DNA from: Treponema sp.
GTDB lineage: Bacteria; Spirochaetota; Spirochaetia; Treponematales; Treponemataceae
DNA: 64,000 nucleotides
NCBI GenBank assembly: GCA_024400915.1
Contig: JAKSLX010000001.1
Location: forward strand, 223,407 to 287,406
Direction of reading: 5' to 3'
Below the pieces are notes generated by a model. That model saw only the letters and a list, made by a program, of their open reading frames with translations. It was not told the DNA's origin and did no database searches. Shown here one piece after another: positions 8,980 through 18,242 of the stretch (its first letter is position 1; each line of letters begins with the position of its first letter). The position numbers were made by a program, and so were the translations under genes.

Positions 8980-10833
8980 CTAGAATGACTTACATTTTTC
9001 AATACCCTTCTTAGCAGTCTTGTTTTCAGGGTCTTTGGCAAGTACTTTTTCAAACTGAACTCTTGCAGCATTGAAGTTCTTTTCAAGAAGATAAACGTTT
9101 GCAAGGTTGTTCATTGACTGAATGGAATTTGATTTTGCAAATTCATTCTTTGCTTCTGCATAGCGGCCAACCCTAACCAAAGCCATACCAATCTTATTAG
9201 GGTCTCCAGACTTTCTTGCATTTACAATGACGCCTTCAATTTCTGTATTTATGTATTCATCAACTGAGGCAACTGCTGTCTTTTCAATCTGGCTCTGAGA
9301 AGGTCTTGTAAAGATTCCTGTAGAACCAGTGTAAACTGAAGGAGAGTAAACTTCCCAGAGTGAATGTGTATCATAGAATTCAAGAAGGGCTTCCTTGTCG
9401 GAAAGGATTTTCTTGATTGATTTGAAAGCTTCCTTTCTTGCCTTTGTAAATCCAGCAGAAAGATTCTTGATGGAAATACCGAAGTATACCTTTTCTGAAT
9501 CAATGATGAGACCGGAGGTATCAGTAAAGTTGTTTCCGGCACCGGTTGGCTTGATTCCCATATCAACGAGAATGATCATGTCGTCATCAAGAGGAATGTA
9601 ACCTGTACCAACGCCAACACTTTCAAGGCAGCTTGCAAGGAGAATTCCAAGTTCATCAAGGTCACCTCCAAGCATGTTCATTGTCTGGAGAGGATACTTG
9701 ATGCTGTCTACATCCATGTTCCTGTGATACTGCTCGTATGGAGAAGCCTCGTCTTTTTCAATGCTGATTTTTGAAAGCCTTACAGCTTCTGCCATGTGGG
9801 CTGCAATAACAAGATTTCTGTTGATACCGGTCTTGAAGTTGTTTCTTGCAAATCCGGCAACATATTTTGCAAATTCCTGAACTTCAGGAGTATCTGGAGA
9901 GATGAAAGATGCCATGGCAGCAGGGTCAGCCCAAACAAAGGCATTTCTGTTGTAAACATCAAATACAACACTGTGAATGCTTTCCTTCTTTGTACCAAGG
10001 AAATTGTATTCGATTACGACTTCACCGAGGATTTTTCCGTCTTCCGTAAACCTCAGGATTTCCTGGCTGAAATCTGCAAGGAGAGGAACCTGAACGGACT
10101 TGTACTTCCTGAGCCTTGGAATCGAAGCCGATTCATAGGTAGAAGCCGTATACTTTCCTGCCCTGAACGAAATATGCACGTCAGTAACATCAGCACCTTC
10201 AGTATTGCGGACTGTAAGGGTTCCGATAGGGAAGTTTCTGTATGCACTCATGTAGATAGGGAATGCAGCTTCATGCTGTTCAAGAGAAACGCTGAATCCC
10301 CCAGAAGATTTCTTACTTGTAGAAAAAGTGATTTTTGTTCCTATGCCGGCAAAGATTCCCTTAAGGAGAGGATCATTGTCTGAAACATTGAAGGAATTAT
10401 AACCACCTACTGCATTCACAGTAATGGTAGGATTAAAACGAAAACCAACTTCGCCGTATCCTCTGTAGTAGGTATCACTGGCCTTTTTAGATTCATCATT
10501 GATTTTTGTTGAAAAATTATAGATACCATAGCTTCCGCCTGCACCTACATAAAGACGACTCAAAGGATAGAAGTAGGCACCAAGACCAACACCTCCGCCG
10601 TAAATACTCAGGGATTCAGAAACGCCCTCCGGTTTAACGCTCGTAAACAATCCTTCTACACCGGCTGTCATGAATCCAAACAGATCAAAATCTGCCTGAG
10701 CTATTCCCATGAAACCTGTTTCATAGTTTTCAGAAGGCATAAGTACGCCCGAAGTTACGCGAAAAGAAATGTCGGCTGCAAAAGCGCTGACACCAAGAAG
10801 TACTGCTGCTGATAATGCAAAAAACTTTTTCAT
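8980..10833 (-). CDS. Secreted paralogue with inactive transglutaminase fold and TPR tail
   Basis: 617 residues with a signal peptide (ALSAAVLLGVSAFA). It has the same plan as its downstream neighbour: an N-terminal beta-barrel-like region (about 20-180) and a transglutaminase-like region. The catalytic positions are lost. GGDLDELGILLASCLESVG (about 393) replaces GGDCDD, so Cys is Leu, and DDDMIILVDMG (about 418) lacks the His. A TPR-like end (SMNNLANVYLLEKNFNAARVQFEKVLAKDPENK) suggests protein binding. It is the first gene of the operon, behind a good promoter. I infer a structural or sensory partner rather than an enzyme. Confidence 0.7.
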   Translation of the reverse strand: MKKFFALSAAVLLGVSAFAADISFRVTSGVLMPSENYETGFMGIAQADFDLFGFMTAGVEGLFTSVKPEGVSESLSIYGGGVGLGAYFYPLSRLYVGAGGSYGIYNFSTKINDESKKASDTYYRGYGEVGFRFNPTITVNAVGGYNSFNVSDNDPLLKGIFAGIGTKITFSTSKKSSGGFSVSLEQHEAAFPIYMSAYRNFPIGTLTVRNTEGADVTDVHISFRAGKYTASTYESASIPRLRKYKSVQVPLLADFSQEILRFTEDGKILGEVVIEYNFLGTKKESIHSVVFDVYNRNAFVWADPAAMASFISPDTPEVQEFAKYVAGFARNNFKTGINRNLVIAAHMAEAVRLSKISIEKDEASPYEQYHRNMDVDSIKYPLQTMNMLGGDLDELGILLASCLESVGVGTGYIPLDDDMIILVDMGIKPTGAGNNFTDTSGLIIDSEKVYFGISIKNLSAGFTKARKEAFKSIKKILSDKEALLEFYDTHSLWEVYSPSVYTGSTGIFTRPSQSQIEKTAVASVDEYINTEIEGVIVNARKSGDPNKIGMALVRVGRYAEAKNEFAKSNSIQSMNNLANVYLLEKNFNAARVQFEKVLAKDPENKTAKKGIEKCKSF

Positions 10834-10862
10834 TCACTCTTCCATTTTTATAAGATTGTAAA

Positions 10863-10892
10863 ATTATACATTGTAGAACGCAAAATGTTCAA
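10863..10892 (-). promoter_or_regulatory. Sigma70-type promoter for the transglutaminase/FecR/cyclase operon
   Basis: Read on the minus strand, TTGAAC (10892-10887), an 18-bp spacer and a perfect TATAAT (10868-10863) precede the start at 10833. The leader carries a GGAAGAG ribosome-binding site just before the ATG. Confidence 0.7.
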
Positions 10893-10937
10893 TAAAAATT
10901 CGTTTATAAGAGGAAATATGGGAAAAGAAATTTTTTA

Positions 10938-10967
10938 TTTACATATTCCCAATTCTTCTTGTAGAAT
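10938..10967 (+). promoter_or_regulatory. Promoter for the large lipoprotein gene
   Basis: TTTACA at 10938-10943, an 18-bp spacer and TAGAAT at 10962-10967. A GAGAGG ribosome-binding site lies directly before the ATG at 10987. It is divergent from the cyclase-operon promoter at 10863-10892. Confidence 0.6.
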
Positions 10968-10986
10968 GGTGCAGTGAGAGGTATAT

Positions 10987-13900
10987 ATGAAAAAAGTCTT
11001 TTTGTCTTTTATCTGTTTTGTATTATTTTTAACTTCATGTTCTGATTTCTTAAATGGTTCAGATTTAGTAAATGAAATAAATAAAACAATTGAAAAAGCA
11101 AATGCAACTGTATGCGACATTTCCATATTTTCAGAAAACAATGCATTTGATTTCTTAGGCGGAAAAGAAAAACAGATTATAAAAGGTGAACCAGTTCAGT
11201 TTACCTGTATCCTGGATTACGAAAATTACAAGTTCAACGGCTTTGAGCCAATTGCTACTGACAATCCTTCCCAAAGACTTGATGACTATGTAAAGATTGA
11301 CATTGTAAGTTCAGATGAAGAAAAGAAAAATGGTACTTACAAGCTGGAGATCAGGTTACTGAAAGAATATCCTTCCATCGTCATCAAGCTGAAGAGTGTA
11401 TTAATTCCTAAAGTAGTCAGTCTGGAGCCTGAATATGATCAGCTTGGTGTTTCATGCTACCGTCCAATAATATTTACCTTTAACCAGCCAATGTTTAGAG
11501 AAGATTTGAATGACTCTTTTGCAAAGCTCACAATTGTTGATTCAGAAAACAATGATTTTACAAAATACTATAACAATCCTGTGCTTTCTGATGACGGAAA
11601 AACATTGACCGTAGTTCCAAAATATACTGAAATTGAAGCACTGGTAAAAGAAAATCCATATGCTGAGTTTGTTGTAAAGTTATCTGACGACATTTACACA
11701 GCCAATGAAGACGGTTCTAAATCAGAAAACAAACTGAAAGAAGCATACACTGGTAAAATCAGATTCATAAATCAGAAAGACACTATTCAGCCTGAATTCA
11801 GACAGCTGACATTGTTCAACAACAAAGAAAAAGAAAGGATCTTTACTTCTAAAGCTGCGTCTGAATGGAATGAAACTACAGGAGCTGAATTCCTGCAGAA
11901 TGCAGTTTCCAACTATGTATATATTAATGCCATCGGTTCTGATAAAGAAAGTGGAATCAAATCCCTTTATGTAAAAGAAACTTTGGTAAAATATTCTGAC
12001 GGAAGTCCTGCAAACATTTCGGTTGATGGTATCTGTGAAAAAGCAGTTTTCCTTGAAAAGCAGAAAAATACATTTGAAACAGCTACAGTTCCATATGAAT
12101 TAAAAACAGCAACTGATGGACTTATAAAACTAGATTTCTATGTTACCGATTATGGCAATAACAATTCTCCAGCCATCACTTATTATGTTGTAAAATATAC
12201 AAAGAAATCTACAAAAGATAATTTTGAGATTTATTCAAGATTTGTTCATACAAGCCCAACCGGCTCTTATGCAAAACTGACAAATATATGTATGGCACCT
12301 GAAGAAGGTAAGATTTCTGTTTATTCCGAAAAAGACAGCGAACACACATATTACTTTGATAAGCTTCTCTGCTACGATGAAGTATATAGAGGTGTTTATT
12401 CTCCAATGGAAATAAAGGTTCATTACAAAGAAGGTTCTTCAGCAGAGTGGATTGAACTTCCTAATGAAAACATTCGCTTAACAGATAACCACTGTTATGA
12501 TTTGCAGAATCTTCCCATTCCAAGAAAAAAACAGAATTTATCGACCTACGTTAGGTTTACGGCTAAAAATATACTCAATGAGGAACACATTCTAGAAACT
12601 CAAATTCCTGCTTCTGATTATATAGAAAAAATAACGATAACAAACAACAATACTACGCGTGTGGATTTAAGTTTTAAACCATCTAAGAGTAGCAACTCTA
12701 ACAACTATTTAATTATTATCACAGACAGTAATAATAAACTGCTGGCAAACTATAAAGGTAATCCCCCTGCGTTTACCCCATCTGAATATTCATCTGGTGA
12801 ATATCACCTTTATACAATTCCTTGTTTCGACTGCGGTCCTCAGTTTAACATTAATATTGGCACTGCAAGTACTTGCTATAAAATACGCTTTGATTGGAAC
12901 CAAAGCTCACCATGCTCCATAATCAATGAACCGGCTCCGGCTTCCATTACATTCCCTCAAGTTTCTCTTGAACTGTTGCCTCCAGAAATAAATACCGGTA
13001 AAAGAACAGTAAAAGTTACAACAGACTATTCAAATGCAAGTGAAAATGTAAGATACAAAGTGTTGTGTTACTCAAATGATGATTTTTTTAAGGTGGATGA
13101 GAGACTCGATATTAGACTCCGGGACTTTACTTATATCCAAGAAAGCGGTTATTGTTCGTTTCCTGAAACTGATGCAACAATTATTGTAAAATCTGGTTAC
13201 CCATACAACACAAAGATAGTGGCCTATGACTTAAATGGCGTTAAAAAAGATGAAAAAATCTTACTTGATGTAATAGATGCAACATATGACAACATTCCTT
13301 CCGAATATTTTACTTTTACATTATTTGCAAAGTCATATAATGAAATTTATCTAAAAAGTGGAAGTACTGTATATCTGAATGAACCCGACTTAAGGAGAAA
13401 TGCAGAAAACAAGGTCATAGTTAAAAAATATATAAAGAAAATTGAATCAGAAGCAGACTCTGTTTATCAAAGTTCAAAAACGATTACAAAAGAACTGTTA
13501 GATAAAATACCTCAGGCAGATACAGAAATTCTGTTATTTGATCCTGTTAAAACATTGCAAAATGACATCCCTATAAGATTTGATTATTTGGACTACGGAT
13601 TGTATTCTCTTATCCTTATGAAGGAAGATCTCAATGGTAATTATAATATTTACTATCAGCCAATATATCACAAATTCATGAAAGGTCTTCAAATTGGTAA
13701 AATGAGTTCTTCTAAAATTGAATTTAGAAACAGTAGAAACGTTGATGGTAATTCTACTATATCTTATCTCAATAGCGAAAGCTCTGAATTTAATACTAAA
13801 AACAGTGATTATAATTCTGGGGGATGGGGAGTATTACCAAACTTTACTATTGCTGATGAAGATAAAGTTAAATTTATTAAGATTTCAGGATATGCTGAGG

Positions 13901-14232
13901 GTTATAATTCAACCTATCGTTATTACAATTTTTATTTCTATCCAAACTACTATCTGAATGATTTAACTCTCAAAAGAAAAATGATGTTCAAATATGATAA
14001 TGAATATCAGATTCTTGCAGATCAGCCTGCACTGATTCAGCTTGTTCAAAGCGACATAAAGCTAACAACAGAACCAGAAGACTGGGACATGAGGGGACAG
14101 ACAATCGAATATAAACAAATTTCTGATGATTTCCTTTATACTGTTGATTTATCAAAGATTACAAAGAAGTATTACGCCGTGCTGGTACATTTTGCTGATG
14201 GTTCAACAAAGATGATAAGCGAAACAAAATAA
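10987..14232 (+). CDS. Very large Ig-like-domain lipoprotein
   Basis: 1081 residues. The N-terminus ends in a lipobox (LFLTSC, lipidated Cys about residue 18), so the mature protein is membrane-anchored and exported. Around 135-260 is a bacterial Ig-like segment (PEYDQLGVSCYRPIIFTFNQPM ... VVPKYTE) of the SbsA_Ig/Big_5 type. The remainder is a chain of beta-rich modules with DxxSGI-type repeats, rich in Asn, Tyr and Lys. No catalytic motif is recognisable. It is a single gene with its own promoter and a strong hairpin after it. Likely a surface-exposed adhesion or structural lipoprotein. That role is inferred from architecture only. Confidence 0.75.
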   Translation: MKKVFLSFICFVLFLTSCSDFLNGSDLVNEINKTIEKANATVCDISIFSENNAFDFLGGKEKQIIKGEPVQFTCILDYENYKFNGFEPIATDNPSQRLDDYVKIDIVSSDEEKKNGTYKLEIRLLKEYPSIVIKLKSVLIPKVVSLEPEYDQLGVSCYRPIIFTFNQPMFREDLNDSFAKLTIVDSENNDFTKYYNNPVLSDDGKTLTVVPKYTEIEALVKENPYAEFVVKLSDDIYTANEDGSKSENKLKEAYTGKIRFINQKDTIQPEFRQLTLFNNKEKERIFTSKAASEWNETTGAEFLQNAVSNYVYINAIGSDKESGIKSLYVKETLVKYSDGSPANISVDGICEKAVFLEKQKNTFETATVPYELKTATDGLIKLDFYVTDYGNNNSPAITYYVVKYTKKSTKDNFEIYSRFVHTSPTGSYAKLTNICMAPEEGKISVYSEKDSEHTYYFDKLLCYDEVYRGVYSPMEIKVHYKEGSSAEWIELPNENIRLTDNHCYDLQNLPIPRKKQNLSTYVRFTAKNILNEEHILETQIPASDYIEKITITNNNTTRVDLSFKPSKSSNSNNYLIIITDSNNKLLANYKGNPPAFTPSEYSSGEYHLYTIPCFDCGPQFNINIGTASTCYKIRFDWNQSSPCSIINEPAPASITFPQVSLELLPPEINTGKRTVKVTTDYSNASENVRYKVLCYSNDDFFKVDERLDIRLRDFTYIQESGYCSFPETDATIIVKSGYPYNTKIVAYDLNGVKKDEKILLDVIDATYDNIPSEYFTFTLFAKSYNEIYLKSGSTVYLNEPDLRRNAENKVIVKKYIKKIESEADSVYQSSKTITKELLDKIPQADTEILLFDPVKTLQNDIPIRFDYLDYGLYSLILMKEDLNGNYNIYYQPIYHKFMKGLQIGKMSSSKIEFRNSRNVDGNSTISYLNSESSEFNTKNSDYNSGGWGVLPNFTIADEDKVKFIKISGYAEGYNSTYRYYNFYFYPNYYLNDLTLKRKMMFKYDNEYQILADQPALIQLVQSDIKLTTEPEDWDMRGQTIEYKQISDDFLYTVDLSKITKKYYAVLVHFADGSTKMISETK

Positions 14233-14236
14233 AAAG

Positions 14237-14284
14237 TGAGGAATGTTAGAAAAACCGCTGGTAAGGTTTATCTGACATTCCTCA
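14237..14284 (+). terminator. Long hairpin at the 3' end of the lipoprotein gene
   Basis: A 10-bp perfect outer stem (TGAGGAATGT/ACATTCCTCA) extends inward with TAGA/TCTG and AAACC/GGTTT, the stop codon being just upstream. There is no T-run, so it may act as an mRNA 3' stabiliser as much as a terminator. Confidence 0.5.
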
Positions 14285-14298
14285 TCTGAAATTTCTAA

Positions 14299-14412
14299 TT
14301 ATGATTTTTGTAATTTGCTTACTTCTTCTGCCGACAAACCCGTGCAGATGAAGATCACGTAGCTTTCGGGCAGCAGCATGTAGTCTTCCTTTTTCTGCGG
14401 TGTTTGCCAAAC
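14299..14412 (-). pseudogene. Remnant of an Rpn/PD-(D/E)XK nuclease family transposase
   Basis: A 37-codon open stretch on the minus strand reads as two pieces of the Rpn/PD-(D/E)XK transposase family joined together. The first is the core piece EDYMLLPESYVIFIC, and the second is the usual C-terminal tail GLSAEEVSKLQKS with its stop. The catalytic N-terminal part and the region between are missing, so this is a deletion remnant. It fills most of the 350-bp gap between the lipoprotein and the metallo-hydrolase. Recognition rests on short motifs only. Confidence 0.45.
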
Positions 14413-14570
14413 ATTTTTTTACCTCGGCCAAATTGGATTGCGGAGAACAAATTCTCCTAACCTATATATAACCGCTGGAATTATAAAAAGTGGAAAGTTT
14501 TTGAAAAAAACACAAAAGTATAAGGCAACGGGGACGGTTTTTCAGGCTTCTTTAATTTGCAATTAGGATT

Positions 14571-14576
14571 TATAAT
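14571..14576 (+). promoter_or_regulatory. -10 element six bases before the metallo-hydrolase ATG (leaderless)
   Basis: A perfect TATAAT ends 6 nt before the ATG at 14583, placing the expected transcription start on or next to the start codon. No Shine-Dalgarno sequence is present and the -35 region is weak. Confidence 0.45.
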
Positions 14577-14582
14577 CGTGGT

Positions 14583-15677
14583 ATGAAAATTTTATTGTGC
14601 GTTATTTTTCTTGCCGCATTTTTTTCAATGCAAATTACTGCCATCCCGTTTCTTCCTGGAGTTGGCGGAAAACCATCGGAAGCCGACAGGAAGGATTATC
14701 TTCAGAGGGCTGAAAATTTTGACGGAAAAGAATTCCACAATGAAAATGAAGTTGTCTTCATCAACAAGGTGCAGGATGAAGACCCGCTGAGAATTTCAGC
14801 AAAACCTGCCAAGCCGGAAGATTCTCTTGAATTGCCTGTAAAAACACCGGAATTTCTGACTTCTCCATCTGAAAGGGATTTTACCTTTACCTGGTATGGT
14901 CATTCTACTTTCATGATTCAGATGCACGGGAAAAACATTCTGATCGATCCAGTTTTTACTGAAAGGATTTCACCTGTAAGCTGGGCCGGTCCTAAAAAAT
15001 TTACGAAGCCTTCCGTTGGAACAGAAGATCTGCCAGAAATCGACTTCCTTGTTTTATCACACGATCATTACGATCATCTTGACTATAAATTCATCAGGGA
15101 AATTGACGAAAAGGTTAAGAAATACATTGTGCCCCTTGGAGTTGAAAGCCACCTGAAAAAATGGAAAGTAAAAACCGAAAAAATCATCAACCTGTCCTGG
15201 TGGGAAGAGTTTTCTGAAGACGGCCTAAAAATTACGGCAGCCCCCGCACAGCACTTTAGCGGAAGATGGATTACCGGCAGAAATCAAACTTTATGGTGCG
15301 GCTATGTTTTTAAAGATGAGTACCGACAGATTTTCTATAGCGGTGATTCAGGTTACGGAGAACACTTCAAGAAGATTCATGAAAAGTTCGGGGATTTTGA
15401 ACTTGCAATCCTTGAATGCGGACAGTACAACAAGCGCTGGCCTATGATTCATTCATTTCCTGAAGAAACTGTACAGGAAGCAATGGAGCTTGGTGCAAAA
15501 ATCACAGTCCCGGTTCACTGGGGAGCAATCGTCTTAAGCACCAACGGATGGGATGATTCAGTCCTAAGGTTTGTAAAAGCTGCAGAACAAAACGGAATTG
15601 ATTACCTTACCCCATACCTATGCGAAACGGTTAAATTTCCACTGACAAAATCATACAAAGAAAAATGGTTTGAATGA
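14583..15677 (+). CDS. Secreted MBL-fold metallo-hydrolase (UlaG/NAPE-PLD type)
   Basis: 364 residues with an N-terminal hydrophobic signal (LLCVIFLAAFFSMQITA). The metallo-beta-lactamase motif SHDHYDHLDY (about 159-168) supplies the metal-binding His/Asp residues. Further ligands are seen in AQHFSGR, the SGDSGYGEHF loop and VPVHWGA. The upstream TWYGHSTFMIQ and ILIDPVFTERISP segments are typical of the UlaG/YcbL/NAPE-PLD branch acting on lipid phosphodiesters or lactones. The true substrate cannot be told. Translation may be leaderless (TATAAT 6 nt before the ATG). Confidence 0.8.
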   Translation: MKILLCVIFLAAFFSMQITAIPFLPGVGGKPSEADRKDYLQRAENFDGKEFHNENEVVFINKVQDEDPLRISAKPAKPEDSLELPVKTPEFLTSPSERDFTFTWYGHSTFMIQMHGKNILIDPVFTERISPVSWAGPKKFTKPSVGTEDLPEIDFLVLSHDHYDHLDYKFIREIDEKVKKYIVPLGVESHLKKWKVKTEKIINLSWWEEFSEDGLKITAAPAQHFSGRWITGRNQTLWCGYVFKDEYRQIFYSGDSGYGEHFKKIHEKFGDFELAILECGQYNKRWPMIHSFPEETVQEAMELGAKITVPVHWGAIVLSTNGWDDSVLRFVKAAEQNGIDYLTPYLCETVKFPLTKSYKEKWFE

Positions 15678-15777
15678 TTCTGCCAACAGCCCTGAATTAT
15701 TCCTTTTATCTTAAGCACAATATAAAATTAATGGATTTTTTCTTCTTTTCTGTGTTTTCATCGTAAAAAAAACGATG

Positions 15778-15810
15778 CGGTTTCTTAAAAACTTACTATA
15801 TTAGAAACCG
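15778..15810 (+). promoter_or_regulatory. Operator-like inverted repeat at the AAA+ gene promoter
   Basis: Perfect 8-bp arms, CGGTTTCT (15778-15785) and AGAAACCG (15803-15810), flank a 17-nt spacer ending in TATATT (15797-15802), a plausible -10. The downstream gene has a clear GGAGGAG ribosome-binding site, so this repeat is a candidate binding site for a regulator. Confidence 0.45.
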
Positions 15811-15846
15811 AGAATAACTGCAAATTACGATGGAGGAGAAAAGAAC

Positions 15847-18186
15847 ATGGATGAACCAATCAGAAGAATCAGAAGACTCAGAGCAAGACGGCTAAGAAAC
15901 CGAGGATCATCATCAATTACTTACACACAGAGCGAACCTTATGCCTTGAACTATTACCTCTACAGCATGTTCGAGAACAAATCCAATAACAGGATTATAG
16001 AAACCTTTGACAGTGCCATCAGGGTTTTCATTCAGCTTGTGGACATGATTGGACTTACCGATCGCCTTGATGCAGTTTTAAAAACAGAAGTTGAGGCCCT
16101 TGAAAAACAGGGACTCCTTACCCTGCTCAAAAACGAACCTGACGGAATGAGCTATTTTGACGACTCAGACGTAATATACAAATATGAAGAGGATAAAAAA
16201 ATCGACAGGAAGATGCACCGCTACGAAAATGTAGACGATATCTTAGTCAACCTGCACCGCATTCTTTCCATTGAAGAAAAGCCTGTTTTCTCTGCAATCA
16301 TAAACACTACGGTCTTCAGTAATTCGGCAGACTGCAAGCTCAGCAGCAACCTTAAACTTACGAAGAAAATAGAAAAAGCCGTTTTTGACATTTCTAAGAC
16401 ACAGTTCCTTGTTGATCAGGTGAACCTTTCTCTAGACGAGGCACGCTTCATATTGATGATGTGCCGTCTTGAAACCATAGAGGCCTTCCGCGACATAATC
16501 CGCAGCGCAGACAATTGCGACAACGGTTTTAGAAACCGCCTCTCGGAAATGATAGGAATAACGGAAAAAGATCTCCGCACAATGCTCCGCTCTGACAACA
16601 AGATAAAGAGCTTTGGTTTTCTGAGCGAAGACGGTGAATACGATTGCTCACTGAACGAATGCATAGAAGAACAGAGCATAGATCCTTACTTCAACGACCT
16701 TCTTAAACCTATGGACTGTAGCAATGCATACGAATTGGATTCCTTTTCAGTCAGCGAAGAATCTGCGGAAATCTGCCTTGATCTTCTCAAAGGAAAAAAA
16801 CCGGTCTCCATTCTTTTTTACGGGAAACCTGGCAGCGGAAAAACGGAACTTGCAAAGACCCTTGGAAAACTATCCGACAAGAAAGTCTACATCTTCAAGA
16901 ACGAAGCTGAAAATACAGCAAGAAACATGCTTGGCCGCCTCGTTTGTCTTCTTTCAATGGAACGACCCGATTCAATACTCATTGTTGATGAAGCTGACAC
17001 TCTTTTAAAGACCCTGGATTTTTCTTTCTTTGGAACCGTCCCGACAAAGACAAAGGGAACCGTAAACAAGATGCTTGAAAACAACATGGACAAGGTTATC
17101 TACATCATCAATCATCAGCATCAGATTGACGAATCTACTTTGCGCCGCTTTAACTTCAGCATGAAATTTGAAGCAATGCCTGCTTCAATGCTCCGTTCAA
17201 TTGCCAAGTCAAAGCTTGCCAACATGGAAATTGCAGAATCAACAAAATCCCAATTATTGGACCTCTTTGACAAATATCACCTTACGGGAGCCAGCGTAGA
17301 CAACATCGTCAAAGCCATTGAAGGGATGGAATGCAAGGATGAGAAAATTCTTTTAGGAAAAGCCCAGGTTGTCATGAAGGAAAATTCACTTCTCCTTAAC
17401 GGAAAGGCAAAAATGCGCGACACGGTAAAGGCAGAGTATGATCCAAAGGTTCTAAACACAAGCATGAGTCCCTTTAAGATTGTTGACATGGTTCACAATG
17501 CCGCAAAGTTTGCAGAAAAGAACAAGGGAACAGAAAGCGGCATCAGGATGCTTTTCTACGGCGTAAGTGGAACAGGAAAAACAGAACTTGCCCGCTACAT
17601 TGCGGAAAAACTCGGCAAGCAGATACTCCTAAAGCGTGCAAGCGACATACTCGGTATGTATGTAGGTCAGAACGAAAAGAATATCCGTGATGCCTTTGCA
17701 GAAGCAGAAAGTTCCGGAGCAATCCTTTTGTTTGACGAGGCAGATTCTTTCTTCTACAATCGCAACAATGCAAGCCGCAGCTGGGAGCGTTCTACCGTAA
17801 ATGAATTCCTTACGCAGATGGAAGAATTTTCCGGAATCCTTATCTGCACCACAAACCTCCGCAACATAATGGATCCTGCAATGCAGCGAAGGTTCCACAT
17901 GATGGTGGAATTCAAGCCGATGAAATTCGACGGAATAAAAACCATGACAGAACGCTATTTCCCTGCATGGCACCTTTCCAACAGCCAGATAGAAGAACTT
18001 GAAGATTTAGACAGCGTTACGCCAGGTGATTTTGGTTCCCTTGCCAGCCGAATCCGCTTCATGAACACTGATGACATCAATTCCGACTACATCATGGAGG
18101 AACTGAAGAAAATTCAGAAGGAAAAGAAGTCCCAGTGGGAAACGGAAAACGGCGAAAGCGAACACAGAATCGGTTTTACCGCATAA
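15847..18186 (+). CDS. Tandem AAA+ ATPase (two AAA modules)
   Basis: 779 residues. A basic N-terminus (RRIRRLRARRLRNR) and a roughly 300-residue helical domain precede two AAA+ modules. D1 has Walker A GKPGSGKTELA near 327 and Walker B ILIVDEADTLL. D2 has GVSGTGKTELA near 573, Walker B ILLFDEADSFF and sensor/arginine-finger candidates in TTNLRNIMDPAMQRRF. D2 resembles classic CDC48/ClpX-like remodelling ATPases, while D1 looks more divergent. It is a single gene with a strong ribosome-binding site (GGAGGAG). No adapter, protease or nuclease partner is adjacent, so function (probably protein remodelling) stays open. Confidence 0.8.
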   Translation: MDEPIRRIRRLRARRLRNRGSSSITYTQSEPYALNYYLYSMFENKSNNRIIETFDSAIRVFIQLVDMIGLTDRLDAVLKTEVEALEKQGLLTLLKNEPDGMSYFDDSDVIYKYEEDKKIDRKMHRYENVDDILVNLHRILSIEEKPVFSAIINTTVFSNSADCKLSSNLKLTKKIEKAVFDISKTQFLVDQVNLSLDEARFILMMCRLETIEAFRDIIRSADNCDNGFRNRLSEMIGITEKDLRTMLRSDNKIKSFGFLSEDGEYDCSLNECIEEQSIDPYFNDLLKPMDCSNAYELDSFSVSEESAEICLDLLKGKKPVSILFYGKPGSGKTELAKTLGKLSDKKVYIFKNEAENTARNMLGRLVCLLSMERPDSILIVDEADTLLKTLDFSFFGTVPTKTKGTVNKMLENNMDKVIYIINHQHQIDESTLRRFNFSMKFEAMPASMLRSIAKSKLANMEIAESTKSQLLDLFDKYHLTGASVDNIVKAIEGMECKDEKILLGKAQVVMKENSLLLNGKAKMRDTVKAEYDPKVLNTSMSPFKIVDMVHNAAKFAEKNKGTESGIRMLFYGVSGTGKTELARYIAEKLGKQILLKRASDILGMYVGQNEKNIRDAFAEAESSGAILLFDEADSFFYNRNNASRSWERSTVNEFLTQMEEFSGILICTTNLRNIMDPAMQRRFHMMVEFKPMKFDGIKTMTERYFPAWHLSNSQIEELEDLDSVTPGDFGSLASRIRFMNTDDINSDYIMEELKKIQKEKKSQWETENGESEHRIGFTA

Positions 18187-18194
18187 AAAAAAGC

Positions 18195-18230
18195 GAAGGG
18201 GCTGTTCAAAAAAAAACGGACAGTCCCTTC
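18195..18230 (+). terminator. Convergent terminator between AAA+ ATPase and exchanger genes
   Basis: GAAGGGGCTGT and ACAGTCCCTTC pair over 11 bp (one G-T) around an A-rich loop. It lies between the two convergent genes and could stop both transcripts. Confidence 0.65.
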
Positions 18231-18242
18231 ATAAATTTCAGG

